The position numbers and the translations under genes were made by a program. Shown in pieces: positions 52,128-61,569 of a DNA stretch of 64,000 nucleotides (position 1 is its first letter; each line of letters begins with the position of its first letter). The notes beneath the pieces are model-generated. The model was not told the origin of the DNA and searched no databases. It was given only the letters and a program-made list of their open reading frames with translations. This DNA is from Bacteroidota bacterium (GTDB lineage: Bacteria > Bacteroidota > Bacteroidia > AKYH767-A > OLB10): NCBI GenBank assembly GCA_016709725.1, contig JADJMG010000007.1, positions 321,417 through 385,416 of the forward strand, given 5' to 3'.

Positions 52128-52819
52128 AAGCAAAAATATTATTAGTTGAAGATGATCTGAATTTCGGAAGTGTTTTGAAAAACTATCTGGAGTTAAATGA
52201 ATACCATGTTACCTTGGCACGTGATGGTGTTGCTGGATTTGATGCCTATTCAAAAGGAGGATATGACTTAATCATTTTAGATGTCATGATGCCTAAGATG
52301 GATGGATTCTCCTTAGCCAAACATATTCGTGAGATTGATAAATTGACACCCCTGTTTTTTCTTACCGCCAAAGGAATGAAAGAAGATATGATTACTGGGT
52401 ACAGAGTAGGGGCAGATGATTTTCTCACCAAGCCTTTTGATACCGACGTACTCCTTTACAAAATGCAAACCGTATTAAAGCGGTCGATGGGACATTCCGC
52501 ATTAGAAGGTCGAGATCATTTTAACATAGGAATTTATCAATTCGATTATAAATTAAGGACCATCACTTCCGAAAACGAAAGTGAATCATTATCACCTAAG
52601 GAAGCCGAATTATTGCGACTACTTTGCTTGCATGAAAACGATCTTCTTCCTCGATCAAAAGCTCTAAAATTAATTTGGGGAGAGGATACCTACTTCAATG
52701 GAAGAAGTATGGATGTATTTATTACCAAGTTGAGGAAATATTTAAAGAAAGATCCCAATATTGAAATCGTAAGTTTACATGGAAAAGGAGTAAGGCTTTT
52801 AGTAACCAATAACTCCTAA
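52124..52819 (+). CDS. OmpR-type response regulator
   Basis: 231 residues. Receiver domain 1-120: acidic pair LLVEDDLNFGSVL, phospho-acceptor Asp in DLIILDVMMPKMDGFSL, and conserved Lys in DDFLTKPFDTDVL. Winged-helix DNA-binding domain 130-230: SLSPKEAELLRLLCLHENDL and NGRSMDVFITKLRKYLKKDP. Partner of the kinase just upstream; the ATGA overlap shows coupled translation. Target genes unknown; the secreted proline-rich protein gene is one candidate by proximity. Confidence 0.94.
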   Translation: MKAKILLVEDDLNFGSVLKNYLELNEYHVTLARDGVAGFDAYSKGGYDLIILDVMMPKMDGFSLAKHIREIDKLTPLFFLTAKGMKEDMITGYRVGADDFLTKPFDTDVLLYKMQTVLKRSMGHSALEGRDHFNIGIYQFDYKLRTITSENESESLSPKEAELLRLLCLHENDLLPRSKALKLIWGEDTYFNGRSMDVFITKLRKYLKKDPNIEIVSLHGKGVRLLVTNNS

Positions 52820-52837
52820 TTCTATTTAAATTTACTC

Positions 52838-53347
52838 TTAAAGTGCATTGATCAGTTCGGCATCCAATGGCTTTACTTTGGAACGAAAGCGACGAATTAA
52901 CTTTCCATTTTCATCGACCAAGAATTTTTCAAAGTTCCATTTTATATCGCCTGTAAAGTCAGGATTTGCTTGTGTCGTTAACCAACTAAACAAAGGATCA
53001 ATATTATCACCCTTTACCGAAACTTTAGAAGTCAATGGAAAAGTAACTTGATAGGTTTTAGAACAAAACGCTTTTATTTCTTCGTTTGTTCCTGGTTCTT
53101 GTCCACCAAAATTATTTGCTGGCACCCCAATGACTACCAAGGTCTTCTTGTATTGCTCCGATAAAGCTTGTAACGCTTCGTATTGTTTGGTATATCCGCA
53201 TTCAGAAGCAACATTTACAAAAAGAATTTTCTTGCCTTTATATTGATTCAAGTTGATGGTTTTGCCGGTAATATCTTTCACTGGAAACTGATAAACAGTT
53301 TCTGCAGGATTCAAAACTAAGAGGAGGGAGAGTATAAATGTTAACAT
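52838..53347 (-). CDS. glutathione peroxidase family protein (Cys type)
   Basis: 169 residues with an N-terminal hydrophobic signal-like segment (MLTFILSLLLVLNPAETVYQ), so probably periplasmic. Core motifs: LFVNVASECGYTKQYEAL with the peroxidatic Cys where other members have selenocysteine, GVPANNFGGQEPGTNEE with the catalytic Gln, and IKWNFEKFLVDENGKL with Trp and Asn. Reduces peroxides, likely with thioredoxin rather than glutathione in such bacteria (family knowledge). Divergent from the small membrane protein gene. Confidence 0.92.
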   Translation of the reverse strand: MLTFILSLLLVLNPAETVYQFPVKDITGKTINLNQYKGKKILFVNVASECGYTKQYEALQALSEQYKKTLVVIGVPANNFGGQEPGTNEEIKAFCSKTYQVTFPLTSKVSVKGDNIDPLFSWLTTQANPDFTGDIKWNFEKFLVDENGKLIRRFRSKVKPLDAELINAL

Positions 53348-53348
53348 C

Positions 53349-53379
53349 TTGTAAAAGTATAAAATAAAGCCTAATTTTA
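53349..53379 (+). promoter_or_regulatory. possible promoter of the Phage_holin_4-like gene
   Basis: TTG at 53349-53351, a 20-base spacer and TAATTTTA at 53372-53379, one base off TAnnTTTG. The gene starts 14 bases later. Confidence 0.4.
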
Positions 53380-53392
53380 CGCTCCAAACAAT

Positions 53393-53752
53393 ATGAATTT
53401 TTTAATTAAAATAGCTTCTACTGCTTTAGCCGTATTTGTAATCGCCAGTTTAATGCCTGGCGTTGAGGTAAAGAATTTGCCAATGGCCATCGTTGTATCA
53501 ACACTGTTGGTATTGATGAATGTGTATGTGAAACCCATCTTGATCTTTCTAACCTTTCCCATAACCTTGGTTACTTTAGGATTGTTTTTATTGGTGATCA
53601 ATGCCACCATCATCTTAGTAACCTCCTACGTTATGAAAGATGGGTTTAATGTAGATGGATTTTGGGTGGCGATGTTATTCAGTATTGTTTTGTCGATGAT
53701 CACCTCATTAATAGATCATCTCACCGAATCGCCCAACGAAAAGAAGTGGTAA
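53393..53752 (+). CDS. YvlD/Phage_holin_4-type small membrane protein
   Basis: 119 residues with four predicted membrane helices (LAVFVIASLMPGVEV; LPMAIVVSTLLVLMNVYVKP; LGLFLLVINATIILVTSYVM; FWVAMLFSIVLSMITSLI). The text NVYVKPILIFLTFPITLVTL is the signature of the family named after phage holins but common in bacterial chromosomes as YvlD. Cellular role not settled; there is no phage gene nearby. Confidence 0.88.
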   Translation: MNFLIKIASTALAVFVIASLMPGVEVKNLPMAIVVSTLLVLMNVYVKPILIFLTFPITLVTLGLFLLVINATIILVTSYVMKDGFNVDGFWVAMLFSIVLSMITSLIDHLTESPNEKKW

Positions 53753-54364
53753 TTTGTGTTTGTCCATAATGTCCGATTTCGTCGTTACTCTTGTCTTGAA
53801 AACAGTCATTTACAGAAGTAATACCATCTATAATTATTTAATAGTCCATATAGATGTAATTATTTCCTAAAAGTTTATTTTATTCTCACCGACAATATTG
53901 AATTTCATAAAATAAAAATAAGGGTGACCTAGTTAACCCTATATCTACAGTAAAAATTTTAGTTTTTAAATTCAAATTATAGTCCTAATTTACTTGTCAC
54001 TTTCTTTTACGTGAAAAGAAAGTAACCAAAGAAAGCACGCCACGCAACACCAACCCATTTTTGCAGTTTTTGCTTTCTACTTTCCTTGGCAACCACTGAA
54101 CATTCTTTTGTGCTACTTCTTTACTTCATCGGTACAGCAAAAATCGGTTCGCACTGTTGCGTGGACGACCTCCGCACTCTCCCGAACAATATTGTAATAT
54201 ATTAATATTACAAGCTCGAAACAAGTATCCATCTGCACTTAATTAATTGGACTATTTATATATAATTGGTATAAACTACTTGGTCTTTCATGATTGCGAA
54301 AGCCTCGAACTCGAACATTATGATCCAAACACTAAACTTTATAGACTGACTCTAATTATACCAA
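53753..54364. other. 612-base gene-free stretch with inverted repeats
   Basis: No coding frame is supported. It contains a hairpin ACTTTCTTTT-ACGTG-AAAAGAAAGT (53999-54023) and a looser inverted repeat: 54041-54064 (CACGCAACACCAACCCATTT on) against 54137-54163 (GCAAAAATCGGTT to GTTGCGTG). GC content rises inside. It may be a structured intergenic repeat; I do not recognise the family. Confidence 0.55.
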
Positions 54365-56867
54365 TCAAGTAGCTTGTCGACTACAGAGTCCCTTATAATC
54401 GCAGAAAGAACATTGTTTTAAGTCGGTTGTTTGTACAAACGGCACTTCAGGATTGAACAGTTCAGTAATTTTTAGAATGAGCGCTTCTTGAAAATCATTT
54501 AAAATTTCATCCGTAATTCGATCGCCCTCATTCAACCAATCGATACCATCTTCGAATGATCTAAGCTTAAAAATTCCAGCTTTTAATTTGTGAGCGCCGA
54601 GGTCAAAAGATTTTCGTACCAACAAAGTGTAAAACAAAAGTTGGACATTAAGCTTGAGATCAGACTCCTGAAACAATGTTGAGAAATCATCCACTTTTTT
54701 TATCGTATCACGACCTGTTTTATAATCCAATATTCGAAGATGATCTTCAAAAAAATCCAAGCGATCAATAATTCCTTTCAACCAAATTTCACCTTGTCCT
54801 GGAATTGAAATAGCCCATTTCAGATTTTCCTCTAACCCTTTTAACTCGATGGGAGCGCATTCCAAATCATACTCAAAAATTTTGGTCACTAAGGCAATTA
54901 ATACCTTTTTCATGAGGAAGTCGTGACCAGTTTGCACGGGTCTCCCATATGCCAATTTGATGGCTTGCTCAACAATCGCATCCACTTGAGTTGAAAGCGT
55001 TCCAATATATTCCTTGGTAATAACTTCTTGATCTTTGTATGCAATTTCCATCGCTTTATGCAATACATTTCCAAAATGACCAGCACTTAATCCTTCAACA
55101 TCATCTTCTGGACGAATTCCAGCTAATTGATCAAAGTAAAAACGTAGCGAGCATGCGATATAGGAATTTAATGCCGATGCACTTAATCCTGCAAAGTTTT
55201 GCGGATCGGAAAACTCGACTGCAAATTTTTCTTTTAACCTAGCTATAATCTCTTCCGATTTCTTTACAACAATTGGCTCCACCACCAATGGATTCACCAC
55301 GCTATCTTGCTGCTCGTAAATAATGGATTTGGGCGGACACTTTTCCAGCAATTCGTGGTGTAATTGATAGAGATATCGGCTCTTCTCACCAGCTCCTTGG
55401 TCACTTAAATTCGTGGTATAATAAAATCGAATATGCTTCGCTCTTTGCAGTAATCGGTAAAAGTGATAGGCCGTAACTGCATCTTGTTCCTCCATGCAAG
55501 GGAGATGATAGGCCTTTCTCAAAGAATAAGGAATCAATGATTTTGAAGGAGTAGAACTTGGTAAACTTCCTTCATTTAGTGGAGCGATATAAACATGATC
55601 AAAATCTAAAATACGTGTCTCCAAAAATCCCATCACTGGAATTCCATCTGCAACAGAGTAGGGAATACGTGCCAATCCCAATTCTGCAATGAAAAGCTCC
55701 CACCAATTTTCATTGCTTAATTCCATCTCATGGGGTTGCAAAATTGCAAATACTTGATCCATGTACTGGAGGAGGTGGTGATGTAAAGGGTAAATCCATT
55801 CATCTTCACTAAACTTAAAATGGGTGAGAAGAGATTTAATATTCTTCTTGTCTGTTTCGATGGAAGGATCTACGGAGTGAAGCATTAAGCTAAAGAAATT
55901 CGTCTCTTCAATCTGATTTGTTTCCGAATTTTCCGAAGTAGATTTCGATTTAACTCGTGCGAAAAATCGATTGATCAAAGGTTCTTGATATAATTCTTCT
56001 AACTGACGATATTTTACCAAATCATTCACATCTTCCACGCGCAACTTTCGAAATTGTCTAATAGCACTTAACACTTTAAAGGCAGGATGGTACTTGAGCG
56101 GAAATCCCATAGAAGGATTTAAGTTTACACCCAACCTTTGACATTGTTGATACAAGGAGAACATCAATGATTCGTCAGCAAGTATTTTGCAGATGCATCA
56201 TTACTTTTTCTTCCGATTTATTTAATGCATAAAACCCGCAAAATGCAATATGATCAAATTCATCAAAGAAATTTTGTTGGCTCATTGTTTCCACCACGTA
56301 TCGCCATGCCATCCCTTCATATCCTTCATTTTCCTTTAGCAAAACCGTATTAAACTCTTTATAAAGTAAGGGAAGTTGTTTCCAATACTTCAAGAAAGAA
56401 TGTTGAAGAGGAGTATGTGTTGTTCCAATAAACTCCGACCAAAAAGCTTTTATGTATTCTGCTTCTTCGGCACCAGGTTCAAAACGTTCATCGAGTGTTC
56501 GCAAATCATAGATTTCTTCAAACAACTGATCGGCGTTGATCAATTGACGATCTATCTCATTAAAATCATCAATAATCTGTTGACCATAGGACATAAACGA
56601 ACTAAACTCTTCTTCACCAAAAAATTTGACATGGATTGCATAGAGCTTGAGTAACAGTGAAAGATCATCGAGCAAAAAAGGGGTATTCAATTTGCCAAGT
56701 AAATCACGAATTGGCAAGACCGTAGGAAGCCATCCTGCTTTCGCTTTTTGTTTTGCATATTCCTTCTTATACTCTTGACAGGCTCGTTGAGTAGGGAAAA
56801 TAACGAGCGTCCGTCGAGGTGGCAGTTCGATGGTAGCTTGAGCGATACTTTCAATAAAATTGAGCAT
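54365..56867 (-). pseudogene. AddB-like PD-(D/E)XK nuclease, internal deletion and frameshift
   Basis: Two parts on the minus strand: 230 residues (56867-56175) and 600 residues (from about 56190 to 54365). The first begins LPPRRTLVIFPTQRACQEY and ends MMHLQNTC at a TGA. The second starts in another frame at LADESLMFSLYQQCQRL, a helicase-like segment. Family members normally have about 80-100 more residues between (DAEVYFDAD-type text; recalled), so more than one base is missing here. C-terminal nuclease: GLSASALNSYIACSLRFYFD, GIIDRLDFFEDHLRILDYKT (D and DYK) and CSFCDYKGLC, with the upstream Cys making the AddB-type 4Fe-4S site. It would act with an AddA helicase in break repair; addA is not in the window. 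Confidence 0.75.
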
Positions 56868-56916
56868 ATAAAAACGAATTGAGGGTATTAAACTTTTATA
56901 ATGGGTAAAAATAAAA

Positions 56917-56939
56917 AAGCCCTTCGGATGAAGGGCTTT
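56917..56939 (-). terminator. rho-independent terminator
   Basis: AAAGCCCTTC-GGAT-GAAGGGCTTT. On the minus strand it follows the metalloprotease stop by about 20 bases and ends in T residues. Confidence 0.85.
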
Positions 56940-56960
56940 AATTTCAAATTTATTTAATAA

Positions 56961-58885
56961 TTAATGCTTAACTACAAATTTTTGAACAAGTGATTCATCG
57001 TTTTGAGTTAAACGAAGGATATAAATGCCATTCACAAAATGAGAAGTACTCATTTCAACGTTATTTATACCTTCGACTGTATTTATGCTTTTAACATCAA
57101 TCACTTTACCCATCAGGTCAACCACAGATATTATCGCAGAAGAATTAACTTCACTAATAAAATTAAGATTTATAATATCTTGAGCTGGGTTTGGGAATAA
57201 AACAAAATGGGCGGACGAATTCAACTTTTCAATATTTATATTTTCAACCGCAGATTCCGAAGGCTGGATATTTCTAAAATTAGATGCTGAAGTATTTACA
57301 CGTAGGTTATAACAACTAGTAGAACTAAATGCTCCACTAAAACCAATTACTTTAACATAATACGAAGCTGGCGTGGTGGTATTACGGACAATCGTTTCGG
57401 TGGCCGTTCCCGCTGACTGTGACGTAGCTAATTGTGCACCCGTCGAACTGTATAATGTAAGATCATAATCCAATGGAAGTTGATCTAAAACTACTTGCAA
57501 ATTCGTGGCTCCAGTTACCGTTGAAAAAGAATACCAATCTTTATCAGTAGCCTTCGCAATTTTTGCGATGATGGTTGTATTTACAGAAATTGGTTTTGCA
57601 TTGGCTCTTGAATTATTGCCTTCATACAAATCAGTACATGCGGTAGCTGTTGAAATGCAGATGAAGCAGAGAATGCGCTTGAACTTGAAGAACAATTTGC
57701 CTTAACTTGAAATTCATAGGCTGTTGATGCTGTTAAAGAAGTTATAATCTTTGAAGGAACTAAAGAAGTGCGAGAAATCCAAGTACTCGAAGAAATCGCT
57801 TTATACCTAATATTATAACTAATTGCTCCAGGTACAGCAGTCCAATTTAAAGTAACTTGATTTGATAGAATATCCGTAACTGTTAATCCAGATGGTACCC
57901 CACAAGTTCCAGTAGATGGTGGAACACAACCTAATGAACTCAACAATGAAGCTCTAGTCGTATTTAATGATGCTAACATTCTTGTTTTTTGGCCATTAGT
58001 AAACATATACATACACGCGTCATCAGTATAATCCATGTAATTCATATGCAAATCTCCATTGGGACCATTACTACAAGTCACTTTTGGGAAAGAAGGGCAT
58101 CCAAAATTTGCTGATTGCTGCGTGGGTGTATCGGTCACTTGATCATTGCCACAAGTAGCATCACCCCAAATATGGCGCAGGTTTAACCAATGTCCCACTT
58201 CATGGGTAGCCGTTCTCCCTTTATTAAAAGGGGCAGCGGCAGTACCCGTATTTCCACAAGCTGAATGGAGAATAACAACACCATCTGTACTTGCTGAACC
58301 ACCAGGAAACTGAGCATATCCCAATAAACCACCACCTAAATTTCCTACCCAAATATTCAAGTAAGAACCTGCAGGCCAAGCATCGGAGCCGCCATTAGCA
58401 TTCCTCTTAATATTATCATTGTCAGAGAAAGAAGTAACCGTTGTTGATTTACGAACAATTCCATTAGTGGCATTGCCACTTGGATCACGTTGAGCCATAC
58501 AAAATTGAATTTCAGAATCAGCTGCAAGACCTGAAAAAACCGAAGGAAGTAAATTGATATCGCTATTCAATTTTCTAAAATCTGCATTTAATATATTCAA
58601 TTGAGAATTAATCTGTGCATCTGAAATATTTTGAGAAGCAGTGTTATATACGATATGAAACACTACTGGAATTGTAACAACAACAGCCACTTTATTTGCT
58701 GAATTACTTTTAATCCATTGCTCTGTTTCTCGCTCTACATTCTGCATTCTTAAAATAGTAGCAGGCTCACTTTTTTCCATTTCATGCAGGTGATGCATGG
58801 TACCACAATTTCGAACACTTTGAGCTTGCACTCCACTTGTTAGCATGACACCAGCTAACAATACTAATTTGAACATTTTTTTCAT
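56961..58885 (-). CDS. T9SS-exported M43 metalloprotease with FN3, PPC-like and sorting domains, one frameshift
   Basis: Repaired length about 641 residues. Signal peptide (LVLLAGVMLTSGVQAQ), propeptide with Cys-Gly (RNCGTMHHL), then the M43 (pappalysin/cytophagalysin) domain: zinc motif HEVGHWLNLRH (His 228, 232, 238; Glu 229), CGNDQVTDTPTQQSANFGCP, and Met-turn MNYMDYTDDACMYMF. Next are a fibronectin type III domain (GLTVTDILSNQVTLNWTAVP), a PPC-like beta domain (DKDWYSFSTVTG), and a type A T9SS sorting domain (FVLFPNPAQDIINLNF to QKFVVKH). The frame breaks near 57650 (CAACA). Without repair the sorting domain is lost. Extracellular protein digestion is the likely role. Confidence 0.88.
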
Positions 58886-59109
58886 GTTTTGTTATTTATT
58901 TTAATTGAATTGGTCGGCTTTAGGGTTGAAAATCCCAAGGGAACTATCAAATGTAGGGACTAGATTAAAGCAATCAAAAAAAATAATTATTAGCACAACC
59001 AAAAAAAATTGAAACTACAATTTCATATTAGAATATAACAAAAAGTATCGCTTAAAATATTAGCAAAATGCAATTAACAAGCCATGTTAATAAAATTGAT
59101 AATTTGTGT

Positions 59110-59811
59110 TTACTCTACAAATTTATAGCCAACACCCCTTACCGACTGAAAATGCAAGGGACTTGAGGGGTCTTTTTCGAAGTATTTGCGGAAAGTAACA
59201 ATGAAAGTGTCGATGGTTAGAGTGGATGGATAGATATCGTAGCCCCACACCGTTTCCAGAATATGCTCACGAGATACCACTTCATTTTTTCGATCAATTA
59301 ATAGTTTCAACAGGGTACTTTCCTTTTTAGTCAAATTAATTTTCTCACCTTGAGGTGTTCCAACAGACATTTCCGAAAAATTAATCAGAAAATTATCCAA
59401 CATATAGGTACTTAAATTCGGTGTCGTGCTTTCCCCATTGCGGGAAGCACGTTTCAATAAAATTTGAACTCGAAGTAGCAATTCTTCTAAATTAAATGGC
59501 TTCGTTAAATAATCATCCGCTCCCATTTTTAAACCAGTAACTCGATCTGCACTGCTGTGCTTTGCAGTAAGGAAGAGCACTGGGATAACTTCATTTTCTA
59601 AACGGATAGCTTCACAGACCGTAAATCCATCCATCTCTGGAAGCATTACATCCAAAATAATAAGGTCAAATCGCTCTTGCTTAAAAGTCTTTAAGGCTTT
59701 TTTACCATCATTTGCCCATTGAACTTTATAGCCCTCTAACTCAAGGTTTAGTTTTATAGTATCGGCTAGACTTTGCTCGTCTTCAACTAAAAGGATGCGG
59801 GTTGTGCTCAT
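59110..59811 (-). CDS. OmpR-type response regulator, no adjacent kinase
   Basis: 233 residues. Receiver: RILLVEDEQSLADTIKLNLE, phospho-acceptor Asp in DLIILDVMLPEMDGFTVCEA, and DDYLTKPFNLEELLLR. Winged helix: EKINLTKKESTLLKLLIDRK and PSTLTIDTFIVTFRKYFEKD. It stands alone: the neighbours are a metalloprotease and a membrane protein, and no kinase gene is adjacent. A -7 element TAAATTTG lies upstream at 59832-59839 on the minus strand. Confidence 0.92.
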   Translation of the reverse strand: MSTTRILLVEDEQSLADTIKLNLELEGYKVQWANDGKKALKTFKQERFDLIILDVMLPEMDGFTVCEAIRLENEVIPVLFLTAKHSSADRVTGLKMGADDYLTKPFNLEELLLRVQILLKRASRNGESTTPNLSTYMLDNFLINFSEMSVGTPQGEKINLTKKESTLLKLLIDRKNEVVSREHILETVWGYDIYPSTLTIDTFIVTFRKYFEKDPSSPLHFQSVRGVGYKFVE

Positions 59812-59831
59812 ATTAAAATATCTTTATTCAA

Positions 59832-59839
59832 CAAATTTA
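59832..59839 (-). promoter_or_regulatory. -7 promoter element of the orphan response regulator
   Basis: On the minus strand TAAATTTG, an exact TAnnTTTG, 20 bases before the start codon. No clear -33 box. Confidence 0.4.
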
Positions 59840-59921
59840 CTATTCTTGCAAAATATCCTAAAGGATTTATGCAGATTAATTATTTAGTTTCCACCAAATA
59901 TGACATTGAACTGATAGTGCT

Positions 59922-61478
59922 ATGATGACAAATAGGGATCGCTTCCTTCTTTCAGTACTGTTTGCCACTCTTTTTATTTTGGTTCATGGTTATCAATTTA
60001 ACAATGGTGATCAAGAGGAACATTTGCCGTATGTTTATAAGTTAATTGATTCTAATTTATATCAAAACGATTACCTTGTTCCATTACAAACTTCCCAGTT
60101 TACAGTTCGATTCTATTTTGCATATTTAATTAGAGTCTTTGCCTATTTGCTTCCCATTCCATCAGCTGTATTCCTCATTTATTTTATTTGTTTAGGTGCA
60201 ATAGGGTGGGTAGTTTCAGAAATTTCTGAGCGAATAAGTAAAAACGCTTTTTCAGGGATGATAGCTCCAATGCTCATCATTCTATTTAACAATTTTACTG
60301 TTGGCGGAAATTCAATAATAGATGTTCAGCTCACCTGTACAGTTCTTGCTATCGCATTGGGTGCTGTGGCTTTTTCCTACTTTGAAAAAGGCAAGATGGT
60401 TTTTGCTTCAGCACTTTGTGGCTTAGCATCTTTATTTCAATTATTGATAGGATTACATTTAATTTTGCTTTTAATCATATCATCCTTCTTAATTGTAAAT
60501 AAAAATCGATGGATAAATAGTTTAAAATATTTCTTCATCTATTTACTTTTTGCAGGGGCTATGTTGTTTCCTATGCTTTATTTGCAATTTGGATCCATGA
60601 GTGAATTGGAAAGTGAAAAATATTTTAATATACTTTTTTATTTCCGGAACTCACACCATTACTATCCGTTTTGTTTTCCATGGATGGATTATTTCAAAAC
60701 TACATTTTGGTGGACCCTTGTTTTTTTATGCATTCGATACAGTGTGAAGCGACATCAACTGTCTAATTACTCCATTTTAATGATCTTAACTACGACGGGA
60801 TGCCTACTTTATTTTATTGGATTCACGCAATTAAATCTGTATCCAATTGGAAAATTGCAAGGGTACAAAGCAACAATTTGGCCCACTTTATTTGGCGCAA
60901 TACCCGTATCAATTTTTTTGGCGTAAAAAGTAAAATTACCATCATACCAGGCTTATATCGTCAGATGGAGAATTGCAATATCAGTAAGTATTTTATGCTT
61001 GTTGGTTTTAATCTTCAACTCAGCTAATTTACAATTTGACAAATTAAAGCAACGTTACAAACTTGGTAATTATCCTCAAAAGGATTTAGAAAAGATGCAT
61101 TATTGGATTTCTAAAAACACTCCTACAAATGCTATCTTTTTAACATTGCCTGAAGATGATTCCTTTTTATGTGAAGCAAGAAGAAGTACCATCGTTGGCT
61201 ACAAAGGAGTGATCCATCAACCTGACTTCATGATCCCGTGGTATGACAAAATGAAAGAAGTTTATGGTGTTGAACTTTCGGAAAATAAATGCAGAAATCT
61301 TGTGGATGAAGCTAAGTCGAAATACCATCAACGTACGGATGAAGCCATCCAGACCCATGAAAAAATCAACTTCAGAATTTGGGATTTAAATCAGATTGAT
61401 AGTAATCATATTCAATGGAATCAACTGATTCACAGAGAGGGGGCAATTTTGCTGTTGAATTTTTCGAATAAAAAATAA
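59922..61478 (+). CDS. multi-pass membrane protein, interrupted by one in-frame TAA
   Basis: One reading frame of 518 codons with a single TAA at 60924-60926. It starts MMTNRDRFLLSVLFATLFIL and has about nine to ten membrane helices up to VSILCLLVLIFNSANLQFD, then a soluble C-terminal domain (KMHYWISKNTPTNAIFLTLP, FMIPWYDKMKEVYGVEL). The early loop GDQEEHLPYVYKLIDSNLYQ and the shape resemble glycosyltransferase-39/EpsG-like or DUF6798-type membrane proteins. I do not assign a function. Both sides of the TAA look equally coding (FGAIPVSIFLA, then KVKLPSYQAYIVRWRIAISV), so the stop is either a recent mutation or a base error. Confidence 0.6.
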
Positions 61479-61569
61479 TTTTATTCTAATCAATTACTTG
61501 ATTTTCCATCGTATTTAGCTAATTTCATAGCTCCAAAACTCAATATCATAAAAAATTAAAAAAATATTC

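Noticed and set aside
52838..53347. Selenoprotein glutathione peroxidase
   Set aside because: The active-site codon encodes Cys; there is no in-frame TGA.
53393..53752. Prophage holin
   Set aside because: The family is named for phage holins, but the YvlD type is chromosomal; no phage gene is nearby.
53999..54023. parS-like palindrome around ACGTG
   Set aside because: It lacks the TGTTNCACGTGNAACA form and lies 39 kb from parAB; it reads as a plain hairpin.
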